Below are positions 19,554 to 28,599 of a stretch of DNA of 64,000 bases, in pieces. The DNA is from Paradesulfitobacterium ferrireducens (lineage in GTDB: Bacteria; Bacillota; Desulfitobacteriia; Desulfitobacteriales; Desulfitobacteriaceae), in NCBI RefSeq assembly GCF_017310645.1, contig NZ_JAFLRH010000002.1, positions 186,001-250,000 on the forward strand, read 5' to 3'. How positions within the stretch are numbered: position 1 is the stretch's first letter; the number at the start of each line of letters is the position of its first letter. Under the pieces are notes generated by a model. That model was not told the origin of the DNA. It saw only the letters and a program-made list of their open reading frames with translations, and did not search any database. A program made the position numbers and the translations under genes.

Positions 19554-19570
19554 TTGGTATACAGTTTGCT
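19554..19570 (+). promoter_or_regulatory. Sigma-54 promoter of the methyltransferase operon
   Basis: GTTGGTATACAGTTTGCT keeps GG-N10-GC (GG 19556-19557, GC 19568-19569), about 80 bp upstream of the first gene's ATG. Confidence 0.75.
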
Positions 19571-19635
19571 AAGTATACTGATACAGGCTTTAAAACTTGT
19601 CGAATTATGATGAACAAAGGAAGGGGAGAATGAAT

Positions 19636-20691
19636 ATGACCAAGGATTTGCAGCACATTCCGGTCAGTGTCGGTATGTATGCGAACTGGTGGTGGAAAAA
19701 CTACGGGATCTCGTACAACAAACAGTATTATTACGACCCGGACTACCGCATTGAGGCCCAAATGAAACAGCAAAAAATCTTGTATGAGCGCTTCGGCGAT
19801 GTGGGTCTGGGTAATCCCAACCCGGAGCCAAACCCTTTCATTGACTATGGCATGGCCTTGCTGCCGGAAATGTTCGGGTGTGAAATTACCTTTTTTGACG
19901 ATGCCTTACCCTGGGCTAATCCGGCCAACCTTTCCGAGGAAGAGGTTGAGAAATTAACCGTGCCCGATGTTGAGCACAGCCACCCGATGACGGAAATCAT
20001 TCGCCAAATGGATTATCTGGAGCAAAAATATGGTCGGGTAACGGGCAACATTAACACGACAGGTATTCTTAATTTGGCCTTGAAGATTCGTGGTGACCAG
20101 CTTTATGTGGATTTTTTCGAGAATCCGGAGCTTGCGCACAAACTGATGAACATCTGTTTGGAAAGCATTATCAAGCTGGCGAATTATGTAAGAAAACGGA
20201 CCGGCACCCTGGCCTCCTCGGTTACTCCCATGGCGCCGCCGGAGATGTATATTCTGCCTAACTGTACGGTTGCGCAGATTTCTAATGACGCGTACGAGGA
20301 ATTCGTTCTGCCCTACGAACTGAAACTGGCTGAAGCCATGCAATCGTTTGGCATACATCACTGCGGATCGGTGGACAATGTGGTGGTCGGGTACAGCAAA
20401 GTAAAGAATATGCAGTTTATTGAAGTAGGACCCAAATCGGATTTGCGGCGTGTACGCGAGTTGATGCCGGATGTTTTCATCAATGCCAGGATAGATCCTG
20501 TGCGTATGCTTAAATGCACCCCGGCGGAAATTGAGCAGGATGTCAAGTATCTGATTGATAACGGCGGGCCTCTTAATAAGCTCTCCATTGATGCGGTGGG
20601 TGTAGACTATGGTACTCCCGATGAGAATGTAAGAGTTATGCTTAACACGGCCAAAAGTTACAGTGCGGAAAAGATGAAGGCAGGGTTTTAA
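19636..20691 (+). CDS. UroD-family methyltransferase I (substrate:corrinoid methyltransferase)
   Basis: 351 residues from the second of two close ATGs; AAGGAAGGGG lies 8-9 bases before it (ATG at 19630 and TTG at 19597 are poorer). It has the uroporphyrinogen-decarboxylase fold used by MtaA/MtbA and by O-demethylase methyltransferases of acetogens and Desulfitobacterium. The zinc-ligand region IHHCGS (H242, C243) is present, but the later Cys of MtaA-type enzymes appears replaced (DAVGVDYGTPDENV, V321). It is followed by a corrinoid protein and methyltransferase II, so it should move a methyl group from a methoxylated or methylated substrate to Co(I). The substrate is unknown. Confidence 0.8.
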   Translation: MTKDLQHIPVSVGMYANWWWKNYGISYNKQYYYDPDYRIEAQMKQQKILYERFGDVGLGNPNPEPNPFIDYGMALLPEMFGCEITFFDDALPWANPANLSEEEVEKLTVPDVEHSHPMTEIIRQMDYLEQKYGRVTGNINTTGILNLALKIRGDQLYVDFFENPELAHKLMNICLESIIKLANYVRKRTGTLASSVTPMAPPEMYILPNCTVAQISNDAYEEFVLPYELKLAEAMQSFGIHHCGSVDNVVVGYSKVKNMQFIEVGPKSDLRRVRELMPDVFINARIDPVRMLKCTPAEIEQDVKYLIDNGGPLNKLSIDAVGVDYGTPDENVRVMLNTAKSYSAEKMKAGF

Positions 20692-20713
20692 TCAAAAGCG
20701 AGGGGGAATAAAG

Positions 20714-21352
20714 ATGTCAGTTCTTGAGGAGCTAAAGAATTCGATTATCACGTACAAGCCGGCTAAGGCTAAGGAGTATTGCCAACAGGCTTTGGCTGAG
20801 GGCATCGATCCGGGGGTTATCTTAAGTGAGGGATTGATCGCCGGGATGAGTGTGGTTGGAGCCAGATTTAAGAAAAATGAAATCTATGTGCCTGAAGTCC
20901 TGATCGCCGCGAAGGCTACGCATGCCGGGCTGGACGTATTAAAACCGATTCTGAGTGAGCGGAAAACAGAGCCGATTGGGAAGGTAATTATTGGCACTGT
21001 CAAAGACGATCTCCATGATATTGGTAAGAACCTGGTGACCATGATGCTGGAAGGCGGCGGGTTTGAAGTAGTCAACCTGGGTGTAAATGTTGATCCGGAA
21101 AAATTTATCGCTGCCATTAAAGAACATGATCCCGATATTGTCGGAATGTCGAGCTTAATTACCTCCACACTCCATTGGGTGGAAGATACGATCACAGCCA
21201 TTGAGTCTGCCGGACTGCGTGACCAAGTGAAGATTATGGTGGGCGGGGCACCGGTAACGGAAGAGTGGGCGCTGCAGATCGGGGCGGACGGCTTCGGTAA
21301 AGACGCCACCGCCGCGGTGGAAATGGCGCGAAAACTTCTTGGAGTCGCCTAG
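20714..21352 (+). CDS. Corrinoid (B12-binding) methyl-carrier protein
   Basis: A 212-residue protein of the methionine-synthase B12-binding family. An N-terminal helical cap domain (~1-85) precedes a Rossmann-like cobalamin domain with the base-off signature D99-L-H101-D-I-G104, giving the histidine that ligates cobalt, and later GGAPVTEEW. It carries the methyl group between the UroD-family enzyme upstream and the folate methyltransferase downstream. AGGGGG precedes the ATG and the gap to the previous gene is 22 bp. Confidence 0.9.
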   Translation: MSVLEELKNSIITYKPAKAKEYCQQALAEGIDPGVILSEGLIAGMSVVGARFKKNEIYVPEVLIAAKATHAGLDVLKPILSERKTEPIGKVIIGTVKDDLHDIGKNLVTMMLEGGGFEVVNLGVNVDPEKFIAAIKEHDPDIVGMSSLITSTLHWVEDTITAIESAGLRDQVKIMVGGAPVTEEWALQIGADGFGKDATAAVEMARKLLGVA

Positions 21353-21382
21353 ATATTTGTCATGCGAGAGGAGGAGAGGATT

Positions 21383-22240
21383 TTGTATCATACCGAAATA
21401 CGCAGCAAGGACAAGATCGTCACGATTGGCCGGGATTTACCGGCAGTGATCATCGGGGAGCGCATTAATCCTACAGGTAAGAAGAAATTCGGCCAGGCTC
21501 TATTGGCCCGGGATTTTGAGGCGGTAAGACGGGAGGCCATGACCCAAGTCGAACAGGGTGCGGATGTCCTGGACGTTAACGTAGGGGTTGCGGGTGTTGA
21601 CGAAGTTGCTCTCTTGCCCGAAGTTGTGAAGATCGTGGCCGCAACCGCAGATGTTCCCCTTTGTATTGACTCAGCCAATCCTCAGGCTCTGGCCGCTGCC
21701 TTAAAGGTTTATGAGGGCAAAGCCCTGGTTAATTCGGTCACTGGGGAGGAAAAGTCAATTGACAGTGTTTTGCCTGTCGTTAAAGAATATGGAGCGGCAG
21801 TCGTAGGGCTCTTGATGGATGACGAGGGGATCTCCAATGATCCGGAAAAAAGACTGGCTATCGCCAGCAAGATCGTGGAGCGGGCTGAGAAAGCGGGAAT
21901 TGAACGCTCGGACATTGTGATTGATTGCCTGACCATGACTGTGAGTTCAGACCACAATGCAGCGGTGCTCACCTTGAAGACGATTGAGCGGGTTGTGGAA
22001 GAACTGGGCACAAACATTATTCTCGGCATCAGCAACGTCTCGTTTGGACTGCCAGACCGGCACAGCATTACCAAGACCATGCTGGCCATGGCTTTAAGAG
22101 CAGGTTTGACCTGTGTGATCATGGATCCTACAGCTGAGGGAATGCGCCGGACCATGAAGAGCGCAGACCTGCTCCTAGGCCGGGATGAATGGGCAATGAA
22201 CTATCTCGCGGAGTACCGTCAGTATTCAGAACAAGCCTAA
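21383..22240 (+). CDS. Methyltransferase II: methyl-corrinoid:tetrahydrofolate methyltransferase
   Basis: 285 residues from a TTG placed just after GAGGAGGAGAGG; the upstream in-frame ATG at 21362 would put that ribosome site inside the gene. It has the pterin-binding (DHPS-like) TIM-barrel fold of AcsE/MtgA-type enzymes: IIGERINPTGKK, GADVLDVNVG, CIDSANPQ, LVNSVTGEE and GISNVSFGLP are all conserved positions. It transfers the methyl from the corrinoid protein to tetrahydrofolate, giving methyl-THF for MetF/MetV or the acetyl-CoA pathway. Confidence 0.88.
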   Translation: MYHTEIRSKDKIVTIGRDLPAVIIGERINPTGKKKFGQALLARDFEAVRREAMTQVEQGADVLDVNVGVAGVDEVALLPEVVKIVAATADVPLCIDSANPQALAAALKVYEGKALVNSVTGEEKSIDSVLPVVKEYGAAVVGLLMDDEGISNDPEKRLAIASKIVERAEKAGIERSDIVIDCLTMTVSSDHNAAVLTLKTIERVVEELGTNIILGISNVSFGLPDRHSITKTMLAMALRAGLTCVIMDPTAEGMRRTMKSADLLLGRDEWAMNYLAEYRQYSEQA

Positions 22241-22369
22241 AAGTTATGGAATGATTGTGTTCATGCCAGATGAATGAGGCCGTATGATTCGATTCGAAGC
22301 CACAGCGAGCGCGGAGTTTGATTTCCTGATACGGGAATAACTGATTGACCAGGAGAAGGGGGCGGTAAG

Positions 22370-23053
22370 ATGGCAGATTATAGAGTGATAGCCTGTGAAG
22401 TATTTGAGCAGGAGATTCTGAACGGTCTTCATCTTTCCCCGGAAAAATGTATTTTTCTGCCGCAAGGTCTCCACCGCACCCCCGATTTGTTAAAGACAGA
22501 GCTGCAAAAACAAATCGACTTGCTGGACGAGCAAGGAGGAGTAGACTGCATTTATCTCGGTTATGGCTTGTGCGGCCATGGTGTTGCCGGTGTATGCTCC
22601 CGTATGAGCAAATTGGCCATTCCGGACAGTGAGGACTGCATACCGGTGTTGCATGGTCTCAGTCGTGCTGGGGGTCGGCAGACAGTCGACCGGACGATGA
22701 GCTATTATCTGAGTGCCGGCTGGATTGCCTATGGCAGCGATGGCTGGAAAGAATATCAGCGTTGCCAGGAAATCTTTGATCATGAGACAGCTTACTGGTG
22801 TACCAAAGAGATGATTAAACACTACCGGAAATTCACCTTGATCGATACCGGAATGCCCAGTTATTCTGAGGATCAAGCTTATACCCGGCGGATCAGTGAA
22901 TTTTTCAGCATGGAATACGGGGAAGTAAAGGGTTCTTTGGATTGGCTGGAGAGTCTGCTGAACGGGGAGGCTGCTTTTAATGTCATGGTTAAACCAGGTA
23001 CGCCGCTGGAAGTAAAAATGTTCACCGTTGGAAATTCTGCTGCAATAGACTGA
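22370..23053 (+). CDS. DUF1638 family protein
   Basis: A 227-residue soluble protein of the DUF1638 (PF07796) family, often found in corrinoid methyltransferase operons. Recognisable parts are the N-terminal VIACEVFEQEI, the YGLCGHGV motif (~residues 64-71) and a histidine/aspartate-rich core. Several cysteines and histidines suggest metal or cofactor binding, but no reaction is established to my knowledge. AAGGGGGCGG precedes the ATG. It lies between methyltransferase II and the corrinoid activator, so a role in corrinoid delivery or maintenance is a guess. Confidence 0.7.
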   Translation: MADYRVIACEVFEQEILNGLHLSPEKCIFLPQGLHRTPDLLKTELQKQIDLLDEQGGVDCIYLGYGLCGHGVAGVCSRMSKLAIPDSEDCIPVLHGLSRAGGRQTVDRTMSYYLSAGWIAYGSDGWKEYQRCQEIFDHETAYWCTKEMIKHYRKFTLIDTGMPSYSEDQAYTRRISEFFSMEYGEVKGSLDWLESLLNGEAAFNVMVKPGTPLEVKMFTVGNSAAID

Positions 23054-23096
23054 TACTCGTCTGAGGCAGCAGAAACAAGGGGTGGAGGATTAGCAA

Positions 23097-24932
23097 ATGA
23101 AGGAGTATAACGTAAAATTCATCCCTCAAAATAAGGAAGTGACGGTACTTGCAGGCACGACCGTCATGCAGGCAGGAGAATCAGTAGGGATTGCCATGGA
23201 AGCTCCTTGTGGGGGACACGGGACGTGTGGCAAGTGCATGGTACGCTGTTACGGTCTGAACGCAGAGCCAACGGCGGCTGAAAAAGAAAAAATTAAGCCT
23301 GAACTTCTGACCGATGGGTGGAGGTTGGCTTGCCGGACCATAATTAATCAGAATATGGTAGTGGAAGTGCCGGAACAGGGCAAGGGCCGCCTCATTAAAG
23401 GCGCTCTTGCGGAGGCTAAAATTGATTGGATAACAGAGCCGGCATTGCTTAAAGAACATTTATCAATAGACAAGCCTTCCCTTATCGACCAGCGTGCGGA
23501 CTGGGAACGGGTGCAAGATCTGCTGTCCGTTTTCCAAACAAAGGTTGATTTGTCCTTGCTGAAACAGCTCCCCGGACTGCTGCGTCAAACTCCTGATCTT
23601 ACTGCTGTAACCTTCCAGGGCGAACTCATGGCTTTGGAACCAGGGGATACGACAGAGTACGCATTTGGGTGTGCGGTTGATATCGGCACCACGACCGTGG
23701 TGTGCAGTCTCCACGATTTGCGAACAGGGCGTCAGCTGGCCATAGCCACGGCATTTAACCCACAAAGGGCATACGGAGCTGACGTTTTGGCACGCATTGA
23801 CTTTTCCCTCGCGGACGCCAATTTAGAGAAGCTGCAATCCCTTATTGTGGAACAGATCAATTCTTTAATTAAAGAAGTTAGTGTGCAAGCTGATATTGAC
23901 CGGGAAAAGATTTATGTACTGAGTGTGGTTGGGAATACCACAATGCAGCATCTGTTCCTTGGGCTTAGCCCTAGCCACATCGCTGTGCCACCGTTTGTGG
24001 GAGTGCTTTACGCGGGGTTGAGTTTTCCGGTTGCCGACCTAGGGATAAGGATTAATCCTAATGGCAAAATAACTCTGCTTCCCCACGTCGCCGGTTATGT
24101 GGGAGCGGATATCGTGGCTGGGGTCTTAGCCACATCTTTGTACAGGGAGGAGCGTCCCAGTCTGTTGATTGACGTCGGCACCAACGCGGAAATAGTGTTG
24201 GCGGCCCAAGGTTCATTATATGCTTGTTCCGCTGCGGCAGGTCCGGCTTTTGAAGGAGCCAATATCAGCTCCGGTATGCGGGCGGGAAGCGGGGCTATTG
24301 ACCGGGTCTGGCTCGATGAAGGAGAAATTCATTACAGTGTCATCGGTCAGACTGAGGCCAAAGGCCTGTGTGGTTCTGGGCTCATAGATGTTATGGCCGA
24401 GTTATTAAAGGTAGGGCTTATTGACAGCACAGGCCGCTTGTTGACCCGGGAGGAAGCTGAAGAGGTTGTGGGACCCGTTTTGGCAGGAAGGTTAAGGGAA
24501 GAGGCAGATGGTAATTATTTTGTGTTGACTGAAAAGGGAGGGGTGCCGCAAGTAAGTCTTACTCAGGGAGATATTCGTCAGGTTCAGCTCGCGAAGTCCG
24601 CTATTTTAGCAGGGATCCGGATTCTGACCAAGGAAATGGGTATCGAGATGCAAGATATTCAAAGGATTTATCTGGCAGGATCGTTTGGCAATGTGCTTAA
24701 TAAGGTTAATGCCCGGGCAGTCGGCTTGATTCCTCCCGCTGTTTCCGAGGAAAAAGTTCAGTATGCCGGGAATTCTGCGCATGTCGGGGCCCAGCTCAAT
24801 CTGTTGCGTTTTGACACGGAGCATTTAGCGCGGAAAATAGTTCGAAAAATCAAATATATCGAACTCTCTGACCGGATGGACTTTACGGAAGAATTTACCG
24901 AGGCCATGTTCTTTAACGGAGAAAGTGAGTAG
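23097..24932 (+). CDS. Ferredoxin-type corrinoid activation protein (RACE, ASKHA fold)
   Basis: A 611-residue protein with an N-terminal [2Fe-2S] ferredoxin domain (C38, C44, C47, C79) and a C-terminal ASKHA-type ATPase region with DIGTTTV (~200), DVGTNAEI (~360) and a GSG loop. This is the RACE/DUF4445 architecture that uses ATP and electrons to reduce Co(II) corrinoid proteins back to Co(I). It repairs the corrinoid protein of the same operon. It has good spacing to its neighbours and a ribosome site GGGGTGGAGG. Confidence 0.9.
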   Translation: MKEYNVKFIPQNKEVTVLAGTTVMQAGESVGIAMEAPCGGHGTCGKCMVRCYGLNAEPTAAEKEKIKPELLTDGWRLACRTIINQNMVVEVPEQGKGRLIKGALAEAKIDWITEPALLKEHLSIDKPSLIDQRADWERVQDLLSVFQTKVDLSLLKQLPGLLRQTPDLTAVTFQGELMALEPGDTTEYAFGCAVDIGTTTVVCSLHDLRTGRQLAIATAFNPQRAYGADVLARIDFSLADANLEKLQSLIVEQINSLIKEVSVQADIDREKIYVLSVVGNTTMQHLFLGLSPSHIAVPPFVGVLYAGLSFPVADLGIRINPNGKITLLPHVAGYVGADIVAGVLATSLYREERPSLLIDVGTNAEIVLAAQGSLYACSAAAGPAFEGANISSGMRAGSGAIDRVWLDEGEIHYSVIGQTEAKGLCGSGLIDVMAELLKVGLIDSTGRLLTREEAEEVVGPVLAGRLREEADGNYFVLTEKGGVPQVSLTQGDIRQVQLAKSAILAGIRILTKEMGIEMQDIQRIYLAGSFGNVLNKVNARAVGLIPPAVSEEKVQYAGNSAHVGAQLNLLRFDTEHLARKIVRKIKYIELSDRMDFTEEFTEAMFFNGESE

Positions 24933-24950
24933 AGAAAGGGGGATAATTTA

Positions 24951-26591
24951 ATGAATGCTTATGGTTATTGGATGTTGGGCATAGCCTTTCTTTATACCAT
25001 GATCTTAATCGGTGCCGGGGTTGTGGCTAAGAAGAGGGCCAAACAAAGTGACGGGTATTTTGTCGGCGGCCGCCAGTTTAACCGCTGGACAGTGTCTTTC
25101 ATGATTACCGGTTTATTTGCGGGATCAACTTATATTTCTATTCTGGAACTCACCTATATCAAGGGAATTTCTGCTGCCTGGTACGGGGTCGCTGAACTTA
25201 CTCATATTTTAATTATTGCTTTGGTTCTTATCGGTTCTTTTCGCGAGAAACTGCTCGTTACCATCTCCGGCCTAATCGGGGATAAATTCGGGCGCGCTGC
25301 TTTGGGAATCGCCGGTTTTATTACAGCCGTAACCTTCCCGATGTGGTCGGTGGCCACTGCCCTGGCCTTTGCTTCAGCGCTCCATGTTTTGACAGGGCTT
25401 TCCATGATGACTTCGGTTATTGTAACGGCCTTACTCCTTTTGGTGTATCTGCAAGCAGGAGGAATGTGGTCCATTGCCTTCACACAAACCGCTAATTTGA
25501 TTGCGTTTTTTGCTATGTTTGTCGTGGCGGCCATTGCCATTTTTATTAACCCCGGGCTGGACGGAATTGCCCGTTTAGCTGCAACCAAGCCTGCCATGTT
25601 TGACGCCGGTAATGTCGGTTTGCAAGTGATTTTGGCCTGGTTTGGTACCTTCTGGGTCAATGTTTTGGTGGCACAGGCCGCCTTCCAAATGGCTTTGTCG
25701 TGCAAGACTCCCGAGGAAGGCCGTAAAGGTCTGTATATTGCGGCCGGCTTTAATGTTGTCTTTATCGTCATGGCAGTGATGGTTGGTTTGGCTACCGCTG
25801 CTGTAATGCCTGGTATTAGCCGTGGTTTGATGGCGGTTCCGACTTATCTGATGCAAACTCTGCCCCCGCCGCTTGTCGGCGTCTTTACCCTGGGTATTTG
25901 GGCTGCTGCTCTCGGTTGGGGCGCTCCCTGCCAGTTCTCCGGTGCTACCAGCTTAGGCCGGGACGTGGGCAGGGCGATATTCCCGCAGGTCACCCCTGAG
26001 ACTCAGGTCAAATGGACGAAAATTTCCCTGGTTATCCTAACAGGACTTATGGTTGGTTACGGCTTCCTTCGCTCGGAAAATGCGGCCTGGTGGAACGTCT
26101 TTGCCTGGACCGCCCGTAACGGTGCCACTTTTGCTCCCGTGTTGGCAGCGCTGCTGTGGCCGGTGGCTACCCGTTTTGGGGTGGTCTCGGCTATGATTCT
26201 CGGCTTTGGTGGCGGGTTGGTATGGAATGCACTGGGCAATTGGTCGGCGGATAAGTTCTATCTCAATGTGCACCCGGTCTGGGTAGGGATGATTTTCAAT
26301 ATTCTGGGTCTTGTTCTAATAAGCTTGTTGGGACGGGTTGGCCAAATAAAGTTTAGCGCCAGTGTTTCCGATGGCAAGCGCAAGGCAGGATTTATTTCTG
26401 CGGGTATAGCAGGGGTTATTCTCCTGGTGATCGGTTTGAATTTCCAATGGCTCTTTACTAAAGGTTTGCTAGGGATGTTTCTCTTTTTAGTCGTGTTGTC
26501 CGCTTGGGTTGTATTGATTAGTTTTGTCAGCCTGGTGGAAAACGGAGAGGTTGCTGAAGGAAAGATTCGTATCGCCGGTGTGGGCAAATAA
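24951..26591 (+). CDS. Sodium:solute symporter (SSS family)
   Basis: 546 residues with about 13 membrane helices. The opening segment and the GGR..N/VSFMITGLFAGSTYISI region are typical of the SSS/PutP superfamily. It lies 18 bp after the corrinoid activator in the same operon, so it most likely brings in the methylated substrate with Na+. The substrate identity is not visible. An AAAGGGGG ribosome site precedes the ATG. Confidence 0.82.
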   Translation: MNAYGYWMLGIAFLYTMILIGAGVVAKKRAKQSDGYFVGGRQFNRWTVSFMITGLFAGSTYISILELTYIKGISAAWYGVAELTHILIIALVLIGSFREKLLVTISGLIGDKFGRAALGIAGFITAVTFPMWSVATALAFASALHVLTGLSMMTSVIVTALLLLVYLQAGGMWSIAFTQTANLIAFFAMFVVAAIAIFINPGLDGIARLAATKPAMFDAGNVGLQVILAWFGTFWVNVLVAQAAFQMALSCKTPEEGRKGLYIAAGFNVVFIVMAVMVGLATAAVMPGISRGLMAVPTYLMQTLPPPLVGVFTLGIWAAALGWGAPCQFSGATSLGRDVGRAIFPQVTPETQVKWTKISLVILTGLMVGYGFLRSENAAWWNVFAWTARNGATFAPVLAALLWPVATRFGVVSAMILGFGGGLVWNALGNWSADKFYLNVHPVWVGMIFNILGLVLISLLGRVGQIKFSASVSDGKRKAGFISAGIAGVILLVIGLNFQWLFTKGLLGMFLFLVVLSAWVVLISFVSLVENGEVAEGKIRIAGVGK

Positions 26592-26628
26592 GATTTATTG
26601 AAACCTGACCGTTGTTTTATGGATTAGA

Positions 26629-26666
26629 GGGAACGACTTTTTGCCGCTACGGCAAGGGTCGTTCCC
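26629..26666 (+). terminator. Stem-loop at end of the methyltransferase operon
   Basis: GGGAACGAC and GTCGTTCCC enclose an inner TGCCG/CGGCA stem. No strong T-run follows, so it may be a weak terminator or a processing/stabilising hairpin. Confidence 0.55.
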
Positions 26667-26739
26667 GTCATTCAAGGAGTGTAAACTATAAGCGAATGAG
26701 CAGGAGTTAAAATCATCTTGACAATCGGAGGTAATCAAT

Positions 26740-27549
26740 ATGACAGCTTACTTCTTTTTGGTACTTTTGGCGTTAGGCATGACCGGAGGCTTTTTCTCCG
26801 GCTTGCTGGGGTTAGGCGGTGCAATCCTGATGGTGCCTTTGCTGCTGTATGTCCCGCCGTTATTGCATCTGCCTGCCTTGGATATGAAAACCGTGGCAGC
26901 AATAAGTACTTTGCAAGTCTTCGCCAGCGCTGCTTCCGGTGTTGTGGCTCATCGTAAAAGGGACGCTCTTAGCATACCTGTGTTACTTGTCATGGGGATC
27001 CCGGCCGCTCTGGCCGGTTTCGTGGGAGCTTTCTTTTCACAGTATGTAAATGCCCGTTTCTTATTAACCATCTTTGCCGGAATATCTACCCTCGCCACTT
27101 TATTAATGTTTTTACCCAAAAGAGATAAAAAGAAAGAAGAGAGTCTCTCGGGGTCAGAAAGTGCTGATCAGATTCAGTTTAACCGCTTCTTGGCCGCTTT
27201 TTTGGCTGCGCTAATAGGATTCATCGGGGGGATGATCGGAGCACCGGGAGCTTTTATTTTTGTGCCGGTCAGCGTTTATATCCTGAATATTCCCCTCAGG
27301 GTTACCATTGGTTCTACCTTGGGTATTGTTTTATTCACTTCCTTTTCAAGCATGCTGGGAAAGATTTTAAGCGGGCAGATGTATTGGGCCTTAGGGGCTG
27401 CTCTCGTCTTGGGTTCGGTGCCGGCGGCTCAGCTGGGCTCCAGACTCTCGCATCGGGCTCCGCTTCGGGTGTTGCACTGGATTATGACAGGAATCATTGC
27501 TTTTTCGTCTCTGAAAATATGGCTGAATGTCTTTAATTATTCATCATAA
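26740..27549 (+). CDS. TauE/SafE family exporter (DUF81)
   Basis: 269 residues with about eight membrane helices and the two-fold GGFFSGLLGLGGA and GGMIGAPGAF repeats of the TauE/SafE family, which export small organic anions, sulfite or sulfoacetate-like products. A charged cytoplasmic loop at ~128-145 separates the halves. AATCGGAGG precedes the ATG. The substrate is unknown; its position after the methyl-transfer operon suggests export of a demethylated product. Confidence 0.75.
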   Translation: MTAYFFLVLLALGMTGGFFSGLLGLGGAILMVPLLLYVPPLLHLPALDMKTVAAISTLQVFASAASGVVAHRKRDALSIPVLLVMGIPAALAGFVGAFFSQYVNARFLLTIFAGISTLATLLMFLPKRDKKKEESLSGSESADQIQFNRFLAAFLAALIGFIGGMIGAPGAFIFVPVSVYILNIPLRVTIGSTLGIVLFTSFSSMLGKILSGQMYWALGAALVLGSVPAAQLGSRLSHRAPLRVLHWIMTGIIAFSSLKIWLNVFNYSS

Positions 27550-27649
27550 TTAGAAAATAATTTAGGAAAAGGTGGGAATGGGGCGGATGCCCAACCAGTC
27601 CGGAACGGTACCGGACATTAGAAGCTGAAGTTGAGGGAGGATGTTTTTT

Positions 27650-27961
27650 ATGGCCAGAGGAATGATTAACTGCGGGATTTGCGCCCACAATATCGAGGTA
27701 GAAGCAGATTGTCCGGACGGACAAAATGTAAAACTGAAAATAAGCAGTGACTGTCCAAACTATCAAAAAATTGCCGCAGAACTGCAGGAAGTAGATGCGT
27801 TTAAGGAACTCTTTCAACCTTTGCATCTGGGGCAAGTCTACCAGGCTTTTGCCAAGCACAGCCCTCATCCCAGTTGTCCCGGGCTTTCCGGTATGCTTAA
27901 AACCGTGGAAGTTGCCGCCGGACTGGCTTTAGCCCAAACTGCCGGTATAGAAGTAAAGTGA
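27650..27961 (+). CDS. Small Cys-rich protein (DUF6951-like)
   Basis: 103 residues from an ATG 8 bases after GAGGGAGG (an ATG at 27641 sits too close). Cysteines lie in MINCGICAH, the DCPD segment, SDCPNY and SCPGL, followed by a conserved-looking EVAAGLALAQ helix. I recognise this as resembling DUF6951, whose members often sit near corrinoid or methylotrophic genes; function unknown. The cysteines suggest a metal site. The gene ends in the AAAGT tandem repeat. Confidence 0.55.
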   Translation: MARGMINCGICAHNIEVEADCPDGQNVKLKISSDCPNYQKIAAELQEVDAFKELFQPLHLGQVYQAFAKHSPHPSCPGLSGMLKTVEVAAGLALAQTAGIEVK

Positions 27962-28018
27962 AGCAAAGTAAACTGAAGCAAAGTAAAGTAAAGTAAAGTA
28001 AAGTAAAGTGAGTTAAGT
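27951..28018 (+). repeat. AAAGT pentanucleotide tandem repeat
   Basis: Irregular then perfect copies of AAAGT/AAGTA, about eight to ten units, start at the last codons and stop of the Cys-rich gene and run to near the ribosome site of the next gene. The repeat number is likely variable by slippage. Confidence 0.8.
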
Positions 28019-28056
28019 AACCTATCCTTTTGAACAAGTCGTGGAGGAATTAGTAT

Positions 28057-28599
28057 ATGAGCAGCCGCCTTATTCCCGTATGGAACAGAGAGGATATTTT
28101 TTCTGAGTACCGGGATACGCCCATCGGCCACCTCTTGGAGTATCATAACCTGAATGTGCCCTTCCAGAGCTATACTAAAGCAGAACTGTTAATCGGCATG
28201 TGCATGGACAACCGCAAACATCTGCACATTCCGGACAATTTTGCCTATATAATCCGAACCGGTGGGGGAAATTTACGCTACAGTGAATTCAAGGTCTCTT
28301 ATGCCATTGCCATTGGAGGAGTTAAAGCCATCGCTTTAATAGCTCACAACAACTGCGGGATGGTCAATCTCTACGCCAAGAAAGACAGGTATGTTCAAGG
28401 ACTGGTAGATCAAGCGGGCTGGGACAGGGAGTGGGCGGAAGAACATTTTTTGCATTTTGCCCCTATGTTTGAAATCGGGAACGAATTGGACTTTGTCCTG
28501 AGCGAGGCTAAAAGACTCAGGCTGAGATACCAGAAAATCCTGATTGCGCCGCTTCTGTACAAAGTTGAGGACAATTATCTTTATTTAATTCAAGAGTAA
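28057..28599 (+). CDS. Beta-carbonic-anhydrase-like protein
   Basis: A 180-residue protein with the beta-class carbonic anhydrase signature: C49-M-D51-N-R53 (Cys ligand plus Asp-Arg dyad), then IIRTGGGNLRYSE and the HNNC zinc ligands H97/C100. All metal and dyad residues are present, so CO2/bicarbonate interconversion is possible; a related zinc hydrolase (such as carbon-disulfide or carbonyl-sulfide hydrolases of this fold) cannot be excluded. GTGGAGG precedes the ATG. A carbonic anhydrase would suit CO2-linked C1 metabolism. Confidence 0.75.
   Translation: MSSRLIPVWNREDIFSEYRDTPIGHLLEYHNLNVPFQSYTKAELLIGMCMDNRKHLHIPDNFAYIIRTGGGNLRYSEFKVSYAIAIGGVKAIALIAHNNCGMVNLYAKKDRYVQGLVDQAGWDREWAEEHFLHFAPMFEIGNELDFVLSEAKRLRLRYQKILIAPLLYKVEDNYLYLIQE

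Noticed and set aside
19636-20691. Uroporphyrinogen decarboxylase for heme synthesis
   Set aside because: It is followed by corrinoid protein, methyltransferase II and a corrinoid activator, and the sequence has the methyltransferase-type IHHCG region.
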